DNA of 64,000 bases from JADLCB01 sp964398315 (GTDB taxonomy: Bacteria > Planctomycetota > Phycisphaerae > Tepidisphaerales > Tepidisphaeraceae), in assembly GCA_964398315.1 (NCBI GenBank), contig CAYNMV010000010.1, positions 1-64,000 on the forward strand. Direction: 5' to 3'. The notes beneath the pieces are model-generated. The model was not told where the DNA came from. It worked only from the letters and a program-made list of their open reading frames with translations, and made no database searches. Shown piece by piece: positions 53,187-60,334 of this stretch. A program made the position numbers and the translations under genes. How positions within the stretch are numbered: the stretch's first letter is position 1; each line of letters starts with the position of its first letter.

Positions 53187-55352
53187 TCAGCCGAAGGTTT
53201 CCATCAGCAGCCGCCGCAGGTCGGCGGGGGTGGCGATGCGGTAGCGGGCACGGGTATCGGCCTCGCCGATTTTGATCGTGATCAGGCCCGGCACCTCCAG
53301 CGCGAACATGCTCTCATCGGTCACATCATCCCCGGCCGTCAGCACCAGGTCGAACGTTTGTTCGCTCAGCAGATAGCTGACCGCCCGGCCCTTGGTGACA
53401 TGGGCCGAGGCCACTTCCACAATCTTGCGGCCGTGGCGGATCTGGACCGGCTCATTGGCCAACAGGCTGGTTAATTCCTCGGTCAGCTCGCTGGCCTTCC
53501 AGCGGCCGAACTCAGGATCGGCTTTGCGATAGTGCCAGACCAGGCCGGTGCGCTTCTCCTCGACAAAACTGCCGGGGGTGGAGGCGGCGTACAGGTCAAG
53601 CAGCTTGTGGATTTCCCGCTTCCAGCCGTAATCGGTGTTTTCATCGAGCTGCTCCCACTGGCGCGATCCCGGCCGGCGCAGCGCTGCGCCATGCTCGGCG
53701 ATCAGGCCGAAGGGGGTATCGCCAACGAACGTTTCCAGATCCTCCTGGGTGCGTCCGGAAATGAGCGTCACGGTGACATGCGGCTGGCGGGCCAGCAGGG
53801 CCAGCACCTCGCGCAGCTCATCGGTTGGCCGGGCGGCCGCCGGATCGTTCACGATCTCGCGCAGCGTCCCATCGTAATCCAGGAACAGCCCGATCCGCTG
53901 CTTCGCCGCGTGCGCTGCGCGCAGGCGCTGGCGAGCCTCATCCACCGGCGGCGGGGGCTGTTCGGTGGGGCGGGCACGCAGCTCATCGATGAACTGCCTG
54001 GCCCAGGCCTGGGCATCGTAGCTCATCACCCGTCCGCGCATGCTGCGCATGCGCAGCCGCCGCTCCTCGATCGGCAGTTCCAGCGCTGCGCGAATCGCAT
54101 CGGCGGTCTCGCGGGCGTCGAAGGGGTTGACGATAATGGCGTTGAACAACTCCTCGGCCGCCCCGGCGAACTCACTGAGCACCAGCACCCCCGCCTCGTC
54201 GCGCTGGCAGGCAATGTACTCCTTGGCCACCAGGTTCATGCCATCGCGCACCGGCGTGACCAGGCATACCTCGGCCAGGGAGTACAAGGCCGCCAGGTCC
54301 TCGAACGGCACCGTGCCGAAGATGAACTTGATCGGATCGTTGCGCAGCGAAGCGTGCTTGCCATTGATGCGCCCGATCTTGTGTTCGATTTCCTCGCGCA
54401 GTTGCTGGTACTGCTCCACCCCGCCGCGTGACGGCACGGCCACGAAGATGAAGCGCAGGCGATCGCGCTCCTCGTAATCATCAAGGAACAGGTCGATCGC
54501 CTCCAGGCGATGCAGGATACCCTTGGTGTAATCCAGCCGCTCAACCGACAGCACGATGCGCTTGTTGTCATAGGCCCGGCCCAGCTCCTCGACCCGGGTG
54601 CGATGCGCGGGGGTGTCGAGCCGCTGGTCGTACTTGGCGGCGTTGATGCCGATGGGATAGACGCCCAGGTAGGTGTCCGGGCCGGGCTGGCGGATGCGGA
54701 TGATGTCCGACTCGATGCCCAGCAGGCGCAGGACCGAGGAGCGGAAGTGCCGCAGGTAGCCAAAGGTGTGGAAACCGACCTGGTCGGCCCCCAGCAGCCC
54801 ATCGAGCAGTTCCTCGCGCTGCGGCAGGCAGCGGAAGATCTCATAGCTGGGGAAGGGGGTGTGCAGGAAAAAGCCGATGCGCAGCTCCGGCCGCCGCCGT
54901 CGCAGCATCCGCGGCAGGAGCATGAGCTGGTAGTCATGCACCCACACCAGGTCCTCCGCGCCGGCCTGCTCGGCCACCAGGTCGGCGAACCGCTCATTCA
55001 CCTGGTAATACGCCTCCCACCACTCCAGTTCATAGCGGAAATAGGTGGGCATGTAATGCAGCAGGGGCCACAGGCTGGAGTTGGAAAAGCCCTCGTAGTG
55101 GGCATCGGCCAGGTCCTTGGGCAGGAACAGGGGAATACATCCCTGCTCCTCGCGCAGCGTGCGCTCCAGGCGCTGCCGCTCGGCGGCATCGGGCAGATCG
55201 CCACCCGGCCAGCCGATCCATTTGAGGTCATAGGCCTGCGGATCCAGTCCCTCCAGCGCGGCCACCAGCCCGCCGGAACTGCGGGTAATCCCCGCCGGCG
55301 TCACCGTCACCGGCAGGCGATTGGATACATTGATCAACGTCGTCTTGGCCAT
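53187..55352 (-). CDS. otsAB: Bifunctional trehalose-6-phosphate synthase / phosphatase
   Basis: The 721-residue fusion makes trehalose, a compatible solute. The N-terminal GT20 synthase (1-460) has INVSNRLPV, SSGGLVAAL, WPGGDLPD, DLVWVHDYQLMLLPRMLR, GFFLHTPFPSYEIFRCLPQR, RLDYTKG and RDGMNLVAKEYIACQ. The C-terminal HAD phosphatase begins with FLDYDGTLREI near residue 490 and has LISGR, GLIAEHGA and AGDDVTDE. A Pro-rich linker joins them. The start could be the ATG at 55352 (MAKTTLINV) or 55370 (MSGLRD). Fusions of this kind are known in several phyla; the active sites of both halves are intact. Confidence 0.92.
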   Translation of the reverse strand: MAKTTLINVSNRLPVTVTPAGITRSSGGLVAALEGLDPQAYDLKWIGWPGGDLPDAAERQRLERTLREEQGCIPLFLPKDLADAHYEGFSNSSLWPLLHYMPTYFRYELEWWEAYYQVNERFADLVAEQAGAEDLVWVHDYQLMLLPRMLRRRRPELRIGFFLHTPFPSYEIFRCLPQREELLDGLLGADQVGFHTFGYLRHFRSSVLRLLGIESDIIRIRQPGPDTYLGVYPIGINAAKYDQRLDTPAHRTRVEELGRAYDNKRIVLSVERLDYTKGILHRLEAIDLFLDDYEERDRLRFIFVAVPSRGGVEQYQQLREEIEHKIGRINGKHASLRNDPIKFIFGTVPFEDLAALYSLAEVCLVTPVRDGMNLVAKEYIACQRDEAGVLVLSEFAGAAEELFNAIIVNPFDARETADAIRAALELPIEERRLRMRSMRGRVMSYDAQAWARQFIDELRARPTEQPPPPVDEARQRLRAAHAAKQRIGLFLDYDGTLREIVNDPAAARPTDELREVLALLARQPHVTVTLISGRTQEDLETFVGDTPFGLIAEHGAALRRPGSRQWEQLDENTDYGWKREIHKLLDLYAASTPGSFVEEKRTGLVWHYRKADPEFGRWKASELTEELTSLLANEPVQIRHGRKIVEVASAHVTKGRAVSYLLSEQTFDLVLTAGDDVTDESMFALEVPGLITIKIGEADTRARYRIATPADLRRLLMETFG

Positions 55353-55520
55353 ATCTCTCAAGCCCGACATGTAACGGGATCGCCAGAACTTGAGAACGTG
55401 CAAAGCCGCCGATGGCAGCGCGATCAGTGCAGCGGCGGGTCATCCGGCGCCTGGCTCAGTCCGCATCAGCGTTGCCTGCCGGACCCGTGCCGGTTCCAAT
55501 CGCTCATCGGCGATTTTGGC

Positions 55521-55808
55521 ATGCGCGACCCAAAGGGCGGTGTCATTACCTCCCTGTCTGGCGGCCTGCGCGGTGGATTGTTCGGCTTCGCCGACGGCGG
55601 CGTGATCGAGGGCGGCCGGCCGATCTGGGGCGGCCGCGTCATGGCCTTCTCCGGCGGCGGGGTGCTCAGCGGGCCGACCGCCTTCCCGATCCGCGGCGGC
55701 GGCACGAGGGTGATCAACTTCCATGTCACGACACCCAACGCCGACAGCTTCCGGCGCAACAAGCACCAGATCGCCAACGACATGCGGCCGCTGCTGCGCG
55801 GCTCATAG
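55521..55808 (+). pseudogene. Fragment like the C-terminus of a phage tail tape-measure protein
   Basis: The 95-residue frame has the Gly-rich run (GLFGFADGGVIEGG, MAFSGGGVLSGPTAFPI) followed by VINFHVTTPNADSFRRNKHQ and an Arg-rich end (RPLLRGS). This is the pattern at the C-terminal end of tape-measure proteins in tailed phages and gene-transfer agents. The rest of that normally long gene is missing: upstream of 55521 the sequence belongs to the trehalose gene on the other strand. No other tail gene is near. It is either a prophage remnant or a short domesticated frame; there is no ribosome-binding site. The 168 bases 5' of it contain nothing else. Confidence 0.55.
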
Positions 55809-55846
55809 CCGGTCGGCGAAGTTGCGGCCGTGCATGACGGTCCCTC

Positions 55847-56140
55847 CTAGCGGGTTGAATTGACCTGCGCCATCTGCGATTTGTACTCGGCGGCTTCCGG
55901 CGAGTCCGGCGGCAGGAAACGGGCCGGCTCCAGCACGTTGATTTCATAGCTCTTGAGCATGACGCGCTGGCCCGACTTCGCGTCGTAGAAGCTGTAGCCG
56001 AGCATGTTCTCCTTGCCCCATGACGAGTAGGTGTCGTAGGTCCTCCCCGAGGACACGTCCGTCACCTGCAGCCGGGCAGGCACGTACACGCCGCACCCGC
56101 CCAGCACGAGGGCCAGAATGGCCATCCCCAACAATTTCAT
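55847..56140 (-). CDS. Small lipoprotein of unknown function
   Basis: The 97-residue protein has a lipoprotein signal (KLLGMAILALVLGGCG) with Cys16 as the lipidation site. The mature part of about 80 residues is polar (RTYDTYSSWGKENMLGYSFY, YEINVLEPARFLPP). AAGGAGG eight bases before the ATG is the strongest ribosome-binding site in this part. It lies next to the phage-like fragment, with the two 3' ends facing each other. I recognise no family. Confidence 0.7.
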   Translation of the reverse strand: MKLLGMAILALVLGGCGVYVPARLQVTDVSSGRTYDTYSSWGKENMLGYSFYDAKSGQRVMLKSYEINVLEPARFLPPDSPEAAEYKSQMAQVNSTR

Positions 56141-56275
56141 CGCTTGCCTCCTTTGGTCGGCAACGGAGTTGATCGCCGACAGGGCGAGTATGGCGACTTG
56201 AGACGGCGAGCAGATCGCCTCTCAATCCGGAACGATAGACGAGTCCGCTGTGCGAATAAAGATCATTCCCCCTTT

Positions 56276-57574
56276 TTAACAGCGCCTGGCCTGCGCGCCG
56301 GCGAAATCGATCAGGCGCTTGAGAAACCCCTGTGCCATCGCCTCGGCCTGCGGGCGGGTGAGCAGGGCATTGCGCCAGGTCAGCGCCAGGTGCAGGTCAT
56401 CGCCGAGGGTGGTGGGGGTGAAGGTGACCGGGATCATCGGGCCGGTCGGGGAAATGCGGATATACTGGCGGATCAGGTGGGGGTGATGGGCTGCCGCCCA
56501 GGTGGAGGTCAGGTTGACGTTGGAAATACCGCCGGCCAGGGGCATGTGCTTGCGATAGAAGTGGTATGTCTTGCGCGTCGGCAGGAACCGGGCAGTCAGG
56601 GCAGAGACATACAGCCACAGCATCCCCGCCGCGGCGGCGTGGTTACGGCGTGCCGCGCGGCTCTGCTGGCTGATTCGGCGCAACATCCCTTCGAAATCGG
56701 CCAGCCATTCCGGCCGGACGGTCACGCTGGTGAAACCGAGGAACAGGCCGAAGCGCTCACGCAGGCGCATCTCATCCAGCGGGCGCAGGTTGACGATGCT
56801 GCCCAGGGCGATGCGGCGGCGGCTGGGGGTGAGGCGGAATGGCAGGTAGCGGGCACACTGCTCGATTGCCGCGGCCATGAACAGGTCATTGACCGTTGCC
56901 CCCCGCTCACGGGCAGCCGCGCGCAGGGCCGGCGCAAGGCCCCGCGGGGCGGTATGCAGCAGGAACGCCTCGCTGTAGTCGCACGTGCCCGCGCTGCGCA
57001 CGCGCTGCACGCCGCGGAAGCGCGAGAAGGAGCGGAACAGGTCAAAGATGCCTCGATCCAGGCTCCACGGCACCCGCGCCGGGCCGAAGTGCTGCCAGTA
57101 ATCGCCGCTGGCGATGCGCACCGGCGGAGCATCGGCCTCGCGGATCAGCCCCATGGCCAGCTCGAACCAGCGGCGCAGCAGCATGCGGATCGAGACTGAA
57201 TCGGCGATCCAGTGCTGGTACACCACCGCCACGTCGAGGCTGTCGGCCGTGGCGCGGATGAACGGCCGCAGGGGCTCATCGCCGGCAAATGGCGTGTTCA
57301 GTTCAAGGGCGATCTGCTCGTCGAGTTGCAACGACGCCGGGATCAGCCGCACCTGCGGTGGCCGGGCCGGCGGCTCGTGGCGATAGCGACGGCCCTCCAC
57401 CACAACCCGCCCCAGTCCCATCGAGCGCAGTGCCGTCTCCCATGTCGACTGCCAGCGCTCGACGGGGCCGGCCCGACGGGCATCCAGCCGCAGCATCTGG
57501 GCGGCGTTGTACGGGTAGGTTTGGTCCCAGGCCCGGACAACACGCTGGAAGACATTGAAAGGGACGTTAGCCAA
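56276..57574 (-). CDS. Condensation/HxxxD-type acyltransferase-like protein
   Basis: The 432-residue protein resembles the condensation-domain/WS-DGAT superfamily of acyltransferases. The active-site HHxxxDG reads QHWIADS (in VAVVYQHWIADSVSIRML), keeping the catalytic His but changing the first His and the Gly. A later region has FLGFTSVTVRPEWL and GGISNVNLTSTW, the latter like the DFGWG-type stretch in reduced form. The start appears to be TTG at 57574, the only plausible start near the conserved FNVFQRVVRAWDQTYP; there is no ATG. It may make a lipid ester or amide. The neighbour upstream is an ICMT-like membrane methyltransferase. Confidence 0.6.
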   Translation of the reverse strand: MANVPFNVFQRVVRAWDQTYPYNAAQMLRLDARRAGPVERWQSTWETALRSMGLGRVVVEGRRYRHEPPARPPQVRLIPASLQLDEQIALELNTPFAGDEPLRPFIRATADSLDVAVVYQHWIADSVSIRMLLRRWFELAMGLIREADAPPVRIASGDYWQHFGPARVPWSLDRGIFDLFRSFSRFRGVQRVRSAGTCDYSEAFLLHTAPRGLAPALRAAARERGATVNDLFMAAAIEQCARYLPFRLTPSRRRIALGSIVNLRPLDEMRLRERFGLFLGFTSVTVRPEWLADFEGMLRRISQQSRAARRNHAAAAGMLWLYVSALTARFLPTRKTYHFYRKHMPLAGGISNVNLTSTWAAAHHPHLIRQYIRISPTGPMIPVTFTPTTLGDDLHLALTWRNALLTRPQAEAMAQGFLKRLIDFAGAQARRC

Positions 57575-57654
57575 GGGAATCAGTGGAGCAGGGTGGATGG
57601 ATGGATCAATCGGTCAGCCATGACGCAACAACGCGACAGGGAGATCTCAACGCG

Positions 57655-58311
57655 CTACTGATCGGATGCTGTACTGGGCACATCCCTTCCCTCCGCCGCG
57701 TAGGGGGTCAGTGATATGGGGAAAAACCGCCCGGTATGGGCAGCGTAATCGGCGTAGACCTGGCCGTGTACCTTGATCAGATAGCGTTCCTCACGCCGGG
57801 CTTCCCACTGGAGCAGCAGCAGGTGCAGCAGGCCGACAATCACCATGGCGATGCTGGGCACGATCACCACGCTGCACAGCATCAGCAGCGATGACAGCCC
57901 GTAAATCGGATGGCGCACATAGGCATATGGGCCGGAGAGGACCAGTTGGGTCTTTTCGCCGGGATCGATCCCCATGCGCCAACTCTTGCCCATGCGCTTC
58001 CAGCAGACCAGGGTGGCGGCAAAGGCCGCGGCGGCGATCACCAGGGCGATCCAGGTAACCGGCTGCGGGATCGGCCAGGGGCGCAGCCCCTGCGGCAGCG
58101 CTGATCCCCGGAATGCCACGATCAGCGGCAGCGCGATCCACGCCACCACCACCGGATTCCAGATCAGCCGCAGCCAGCGTCCTACCTTTTCGGTAGGGAT
58201 AAAATTGCCGGCTCGACCCGTGCGCCGGCGGGTCTTGAGCGTCAGCCGCACGACGCGCGCCCAGTAGGCCAGGATGATCAGCCCCAGCAACAGGGCCGGT
58301 AAGTTGCGCAT
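57655..58311 (-). CDS. Isoprenylcysteine carboxyl methyltransferase-like membrane enzyme
   Basis: The 218-residue protein has five or six membrane helices and the family signature LSGPYAYVRHPIYGLSSLLM, with a conserved RREERYL and HGQVYADYAAHTGRFFP at the C-terminal side. ICMT/PEMT-family enzymes methylate lipids or lipid-linked acids with SAM. The start at 58311 has TAAACT seven bases upstream. The gene lies upstream of the condensation-like gene on the same strand, and the two may share a lipid-modifying role; that is inference only. Confidence 0.78.
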   Translation of the reverse strand: MRNLPALLLGLIILAYWARVVRLTLKTRRRTGRAGNFIPTEKVGRWLRLIWNPVVVAWIALPLIVAFRGSALPQGLRPWPIPQPVTWIALVIAAAAFAATLVCWKRMGKSWRMGIDPGEKTQLVLSGPYAYVRHPIYGLSSLLMLCSVVIVPSIAMVIVGLLHLLLLQWEARREERYLIKVHGQVYADYAAHTGRFFPISLTPYAAEGRDVPSTASDQ

Positions 58312-58318
58312 ACCGTTC

Positions 58319-58346
58319 AGTTTACGGCCAAATCGCGCTGCGCCAA
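58319..58346 (-). promoter_or_regulatory. Promoter of the ICMT-like gene
   Basis: On the minus strand TTGGCG (58346-58341), 16 bases, then TAAACT (58324-58319), which lies seven bases from the ATG at 58311. Again no ribosome-binding site fits in between. Confidence 0.45.
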
Positions 58347-58608
58347 AGCCTTGTAATCAGGATTGACGCCGGGGGGCACAGGGTTTGAGGCTTGCCGGAT
58401 TGCGATCCCTGCGGATAGTTGCCGCACTGGCGGGCGGCGGGTGTGCCGATGGCTGCTGCCTACCCGCAACCGCTGGCGCCAGGCGTTTTCGGCCTATCCT
58501 GGCCCCTGTTTGCTCGCGCCAGTGAAATTGACGCTAAACCATCTTCAACGCTATCCTTGCGATTCCCGCCGGCCGGCGGCCGCATTGGCGATTTTCGAGG
58601 AGCGCTGC

Positions 58609-59784
58609 GTGATTAAGCACCTATGCATCGGATTGATCGGCCTCAGTTCCCTCATCGGCTGCGCCCGGCAGCCCCTCCCCCAGCCGCCGGCTGAGCCGGT
58701 CATCATTGAACCCAACAGTTTTATGCGCCGCTGGCAGGCCGACCTGGGCATCGGCCAGGACAAGGTGCAGAACCTGTACGTGCGTGACAACCTGGTCTTG
58801 GTTTACACCAGCAGCCACCACAGCTACGTGCTGGATCGCGAAAGCGGCGCCTTCCAGCGGGCTGATCGGGTCAATCGGCCTCATGACCCGCTATTCCCGC
58901 CGCTGGTGGATGCTCAGCGCATCATCTACCCGACGCGTACGACGCTGGAGGTGATTGATCGCGAGACCTCCCAGCGCCGTTCCATCGCCCTGCACGAGAA
59001 CGTGACAACACCGGCAGTCATGCACCAGGACATGCTCTTTTTCGGCATCGGGCACGCCGGTGGCGACCGCATCATGGCGGCCGACATTTCCACCGATTAC
59101 GGCGTCAAGGCCTGGGAGGTCATGACGCAAGGCGATCTGACCGCTGCCCCGGCGCTGCACTCGGGCCTGCTGTATTTCGGCGCTAACGACGGCCACGTCT
59201 ATGGTGTCAGCGTCGAGCGTGAAGCCATCTGGCCGATGGAAGCCAGTCGCTTCAACGCCCGCGGCCCCATCACGGCCGATGTCATGGTGGATGACTATGC
59301 CGTCTACGCCACCGTAACCAATGGCACCGTCTATGCCCTGGACCGTTCCAACGGCAAGATCAAGTGGCAGTATTTTGCTTCGCGTCGTCTGCGCGATGGC
59401 GCGATTCCCGGCGCAACGCAGGTCTACCTGCACGTGCCCGGCACCGGCGTGATCGCCATCGACAAGCTGCGGGGTGAGTTCACCCGCCAAGCCAAGTGGG
59501 CGGTGAAAGAGGCCCGGCAGGTGCTTACTGAGGATGCCGAGCGCGTCTACCTGCGCAGCGCGGACAACGCGATCCTGGCGGTGGACAAGCAGAGCGGCGA
59601 GATCGTCTTCCGGTCGGCTCGCAAGGATTACGCGGTGTTCAGCACGAACATGGACACCCCGATGGTCTATGCCGCCACAAGCAATGGCAGTGTGTTCGCC
59701 ATCATGCCGGTCACGAAGCCGGGGCAGATCGGACACCTGGCGCTGGTGGAAGAGCAGTTGCCTCCCCTGGCCGCCGCCCGTTAA
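58609..59784 (+). CDS. Lipoprotein with PQQ-like beta-propeller
   Basis: The 391-residue protein has a lipoprotein signal (IKHLCIGLIGLSSLIGC) and a chain of PQQ/WD-like repeats. Typical strands are VYALDRSNGKIKWQYF, AILAVDKQSGEIVF and LYFGANDGHVYGVSV. The plan resembles BamB, the outer-membrane assembly scaffold, but I see no other Bam gene nearby, so the exact role is open. The start is GTG at 58609 with GAGGAG seven bases upstream. A strong terminator follows. Confidence 0.75.
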   Translation: MIKHLCIGLIGLSSLIGCARQPLPQPPAEPVIIEPNSFMRRWQADLGIGQDKVQNLYVRDNLVLVYTSSHHSYVLDRESGAFQRADRVNRPHDPLFPPLVDAQRIIYPTRTTLEVIDRETSQRRSIALHENVTTPAVMHQDMLFFGIGHAGGDRIMAADISTDYGVKAWEVMTQGDLTAAPALHSGLLYFGANDGHVYGVSVEREAIWPMEASRFNARGPITADVMVDDYAVYATVTNGTVYALDRSNGKIKWQYFASRRLRDGAIPGATQVYLHVPGTGVIAIDKLRGEFTRQAKWAVKEARQVLTEDAERVYLRSADNAILAVDKQSGEIVFRSARKDYAVFSTNMDTPMVYAATSNGSVFAIMPVTKPGQIGHLALVEEQLPPLAAAR

Positions 59785-59814
59785 ACGGCTTTCCAATCTC
59801 CACACTCAACCCCG

Positions 59815-59850
59815 GGCCCCGCATGGCAAACATGCGGGGCCTGTTGTTTT
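59815..59850 (+). terminator. Rho-independent terminator of the propeller lipoprotein gene
   Basis: GGCCCCGCATG and CATGCGGGGCC form an 11-base-pair stem around GCAAA, followed by TGTTGTTTT, 30 bases after the stop codon. Confidence 0.8.
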
Positions 59851-60011
59851 CAGCTCTGCACCCTGATCACGACAGAGAGGTCGCGCCCGCGATTCGGTGA
59901 TCCAGTTCCGCATGAGCCTGCCTGGCGGGTCTGGCACCGCCTTTGCCACTGAAACAGGCAGCCTGGCGCCGGTGTCGGCGCTGTTGTTGTATCTCTTGAT
60001 GGAGTGACCCC

Positions 60012-60257
60012 ATGCGGACAATTACCCCACCCGAACATCGTGAAGGCACCATCGCTTACCACATCGAGCAGCAGACCGCCAAACTGCCGTCCGACACCTT
60101 CCTGTGGATGGCCGGCGGCTCGATCGCGGCCTCGCTGACCCTCAAGATGATGGGCCGGCACCACGATGCCCTGTTCGTTGGCCAGTGGGCGCCGACCTTC
60201 CTGATTCTCGGCCTGTATAACAAGCTGGTGAAAGTGGTTGGCTCGGACAACCGGTAA
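60012..60257 (+). CDS. Small membrane protein, unknown function
   Basis: The 81-residue protein has a polar head and two hydrophobic segments (TFLWMAGGSIAASLTLKMM and GQWAPTFLILGLYNKLVKVV). GGAGTGA lies shortly before the ATG, so it is likely translated. It stands alone between two terminator structures. I recognise no family. Confidence 0.65.
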   Translation: MRTITPPEHREGTIAYHIEQQTAKLPSDTFLWMAGGSIAASLTLKMMGRHHDALFVGQWAPTFLILGLYNKLVKVVGSDNR

Positions 60258-60272
60258 GTGATCGGGTGTGCC

Positions 60273-60318
60273 GTGATCAGTGGCCAGTCCAGCCGCGTGT
60301 GGACTGGCCGCTGATCAC
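60273..60318. terminator. Long perfect hairpin between convergent genes
   Basis: Two arms (60273-60291 and 60300-60318) match over about 19 bases, starting GTGATCAG and ending CTGATCAC, with an eight-base loop. One internal mismatch at most. There is no T-run, so it may be a factor-assisted or bidirectional terminator between the small membrane gene and the subtilase gene. Confidence 0.5.
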
Positions 60319-60334
60319 GCGCGGCCCGTTGTGA

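Noticed and set aside
54510..55520. Treating the whole plus-strand frame up to 55808 as one phage gene
   Set aside because: Only the last 95 residues resemble a tail protein. The rest is the complement of the trehalose synthase gene.
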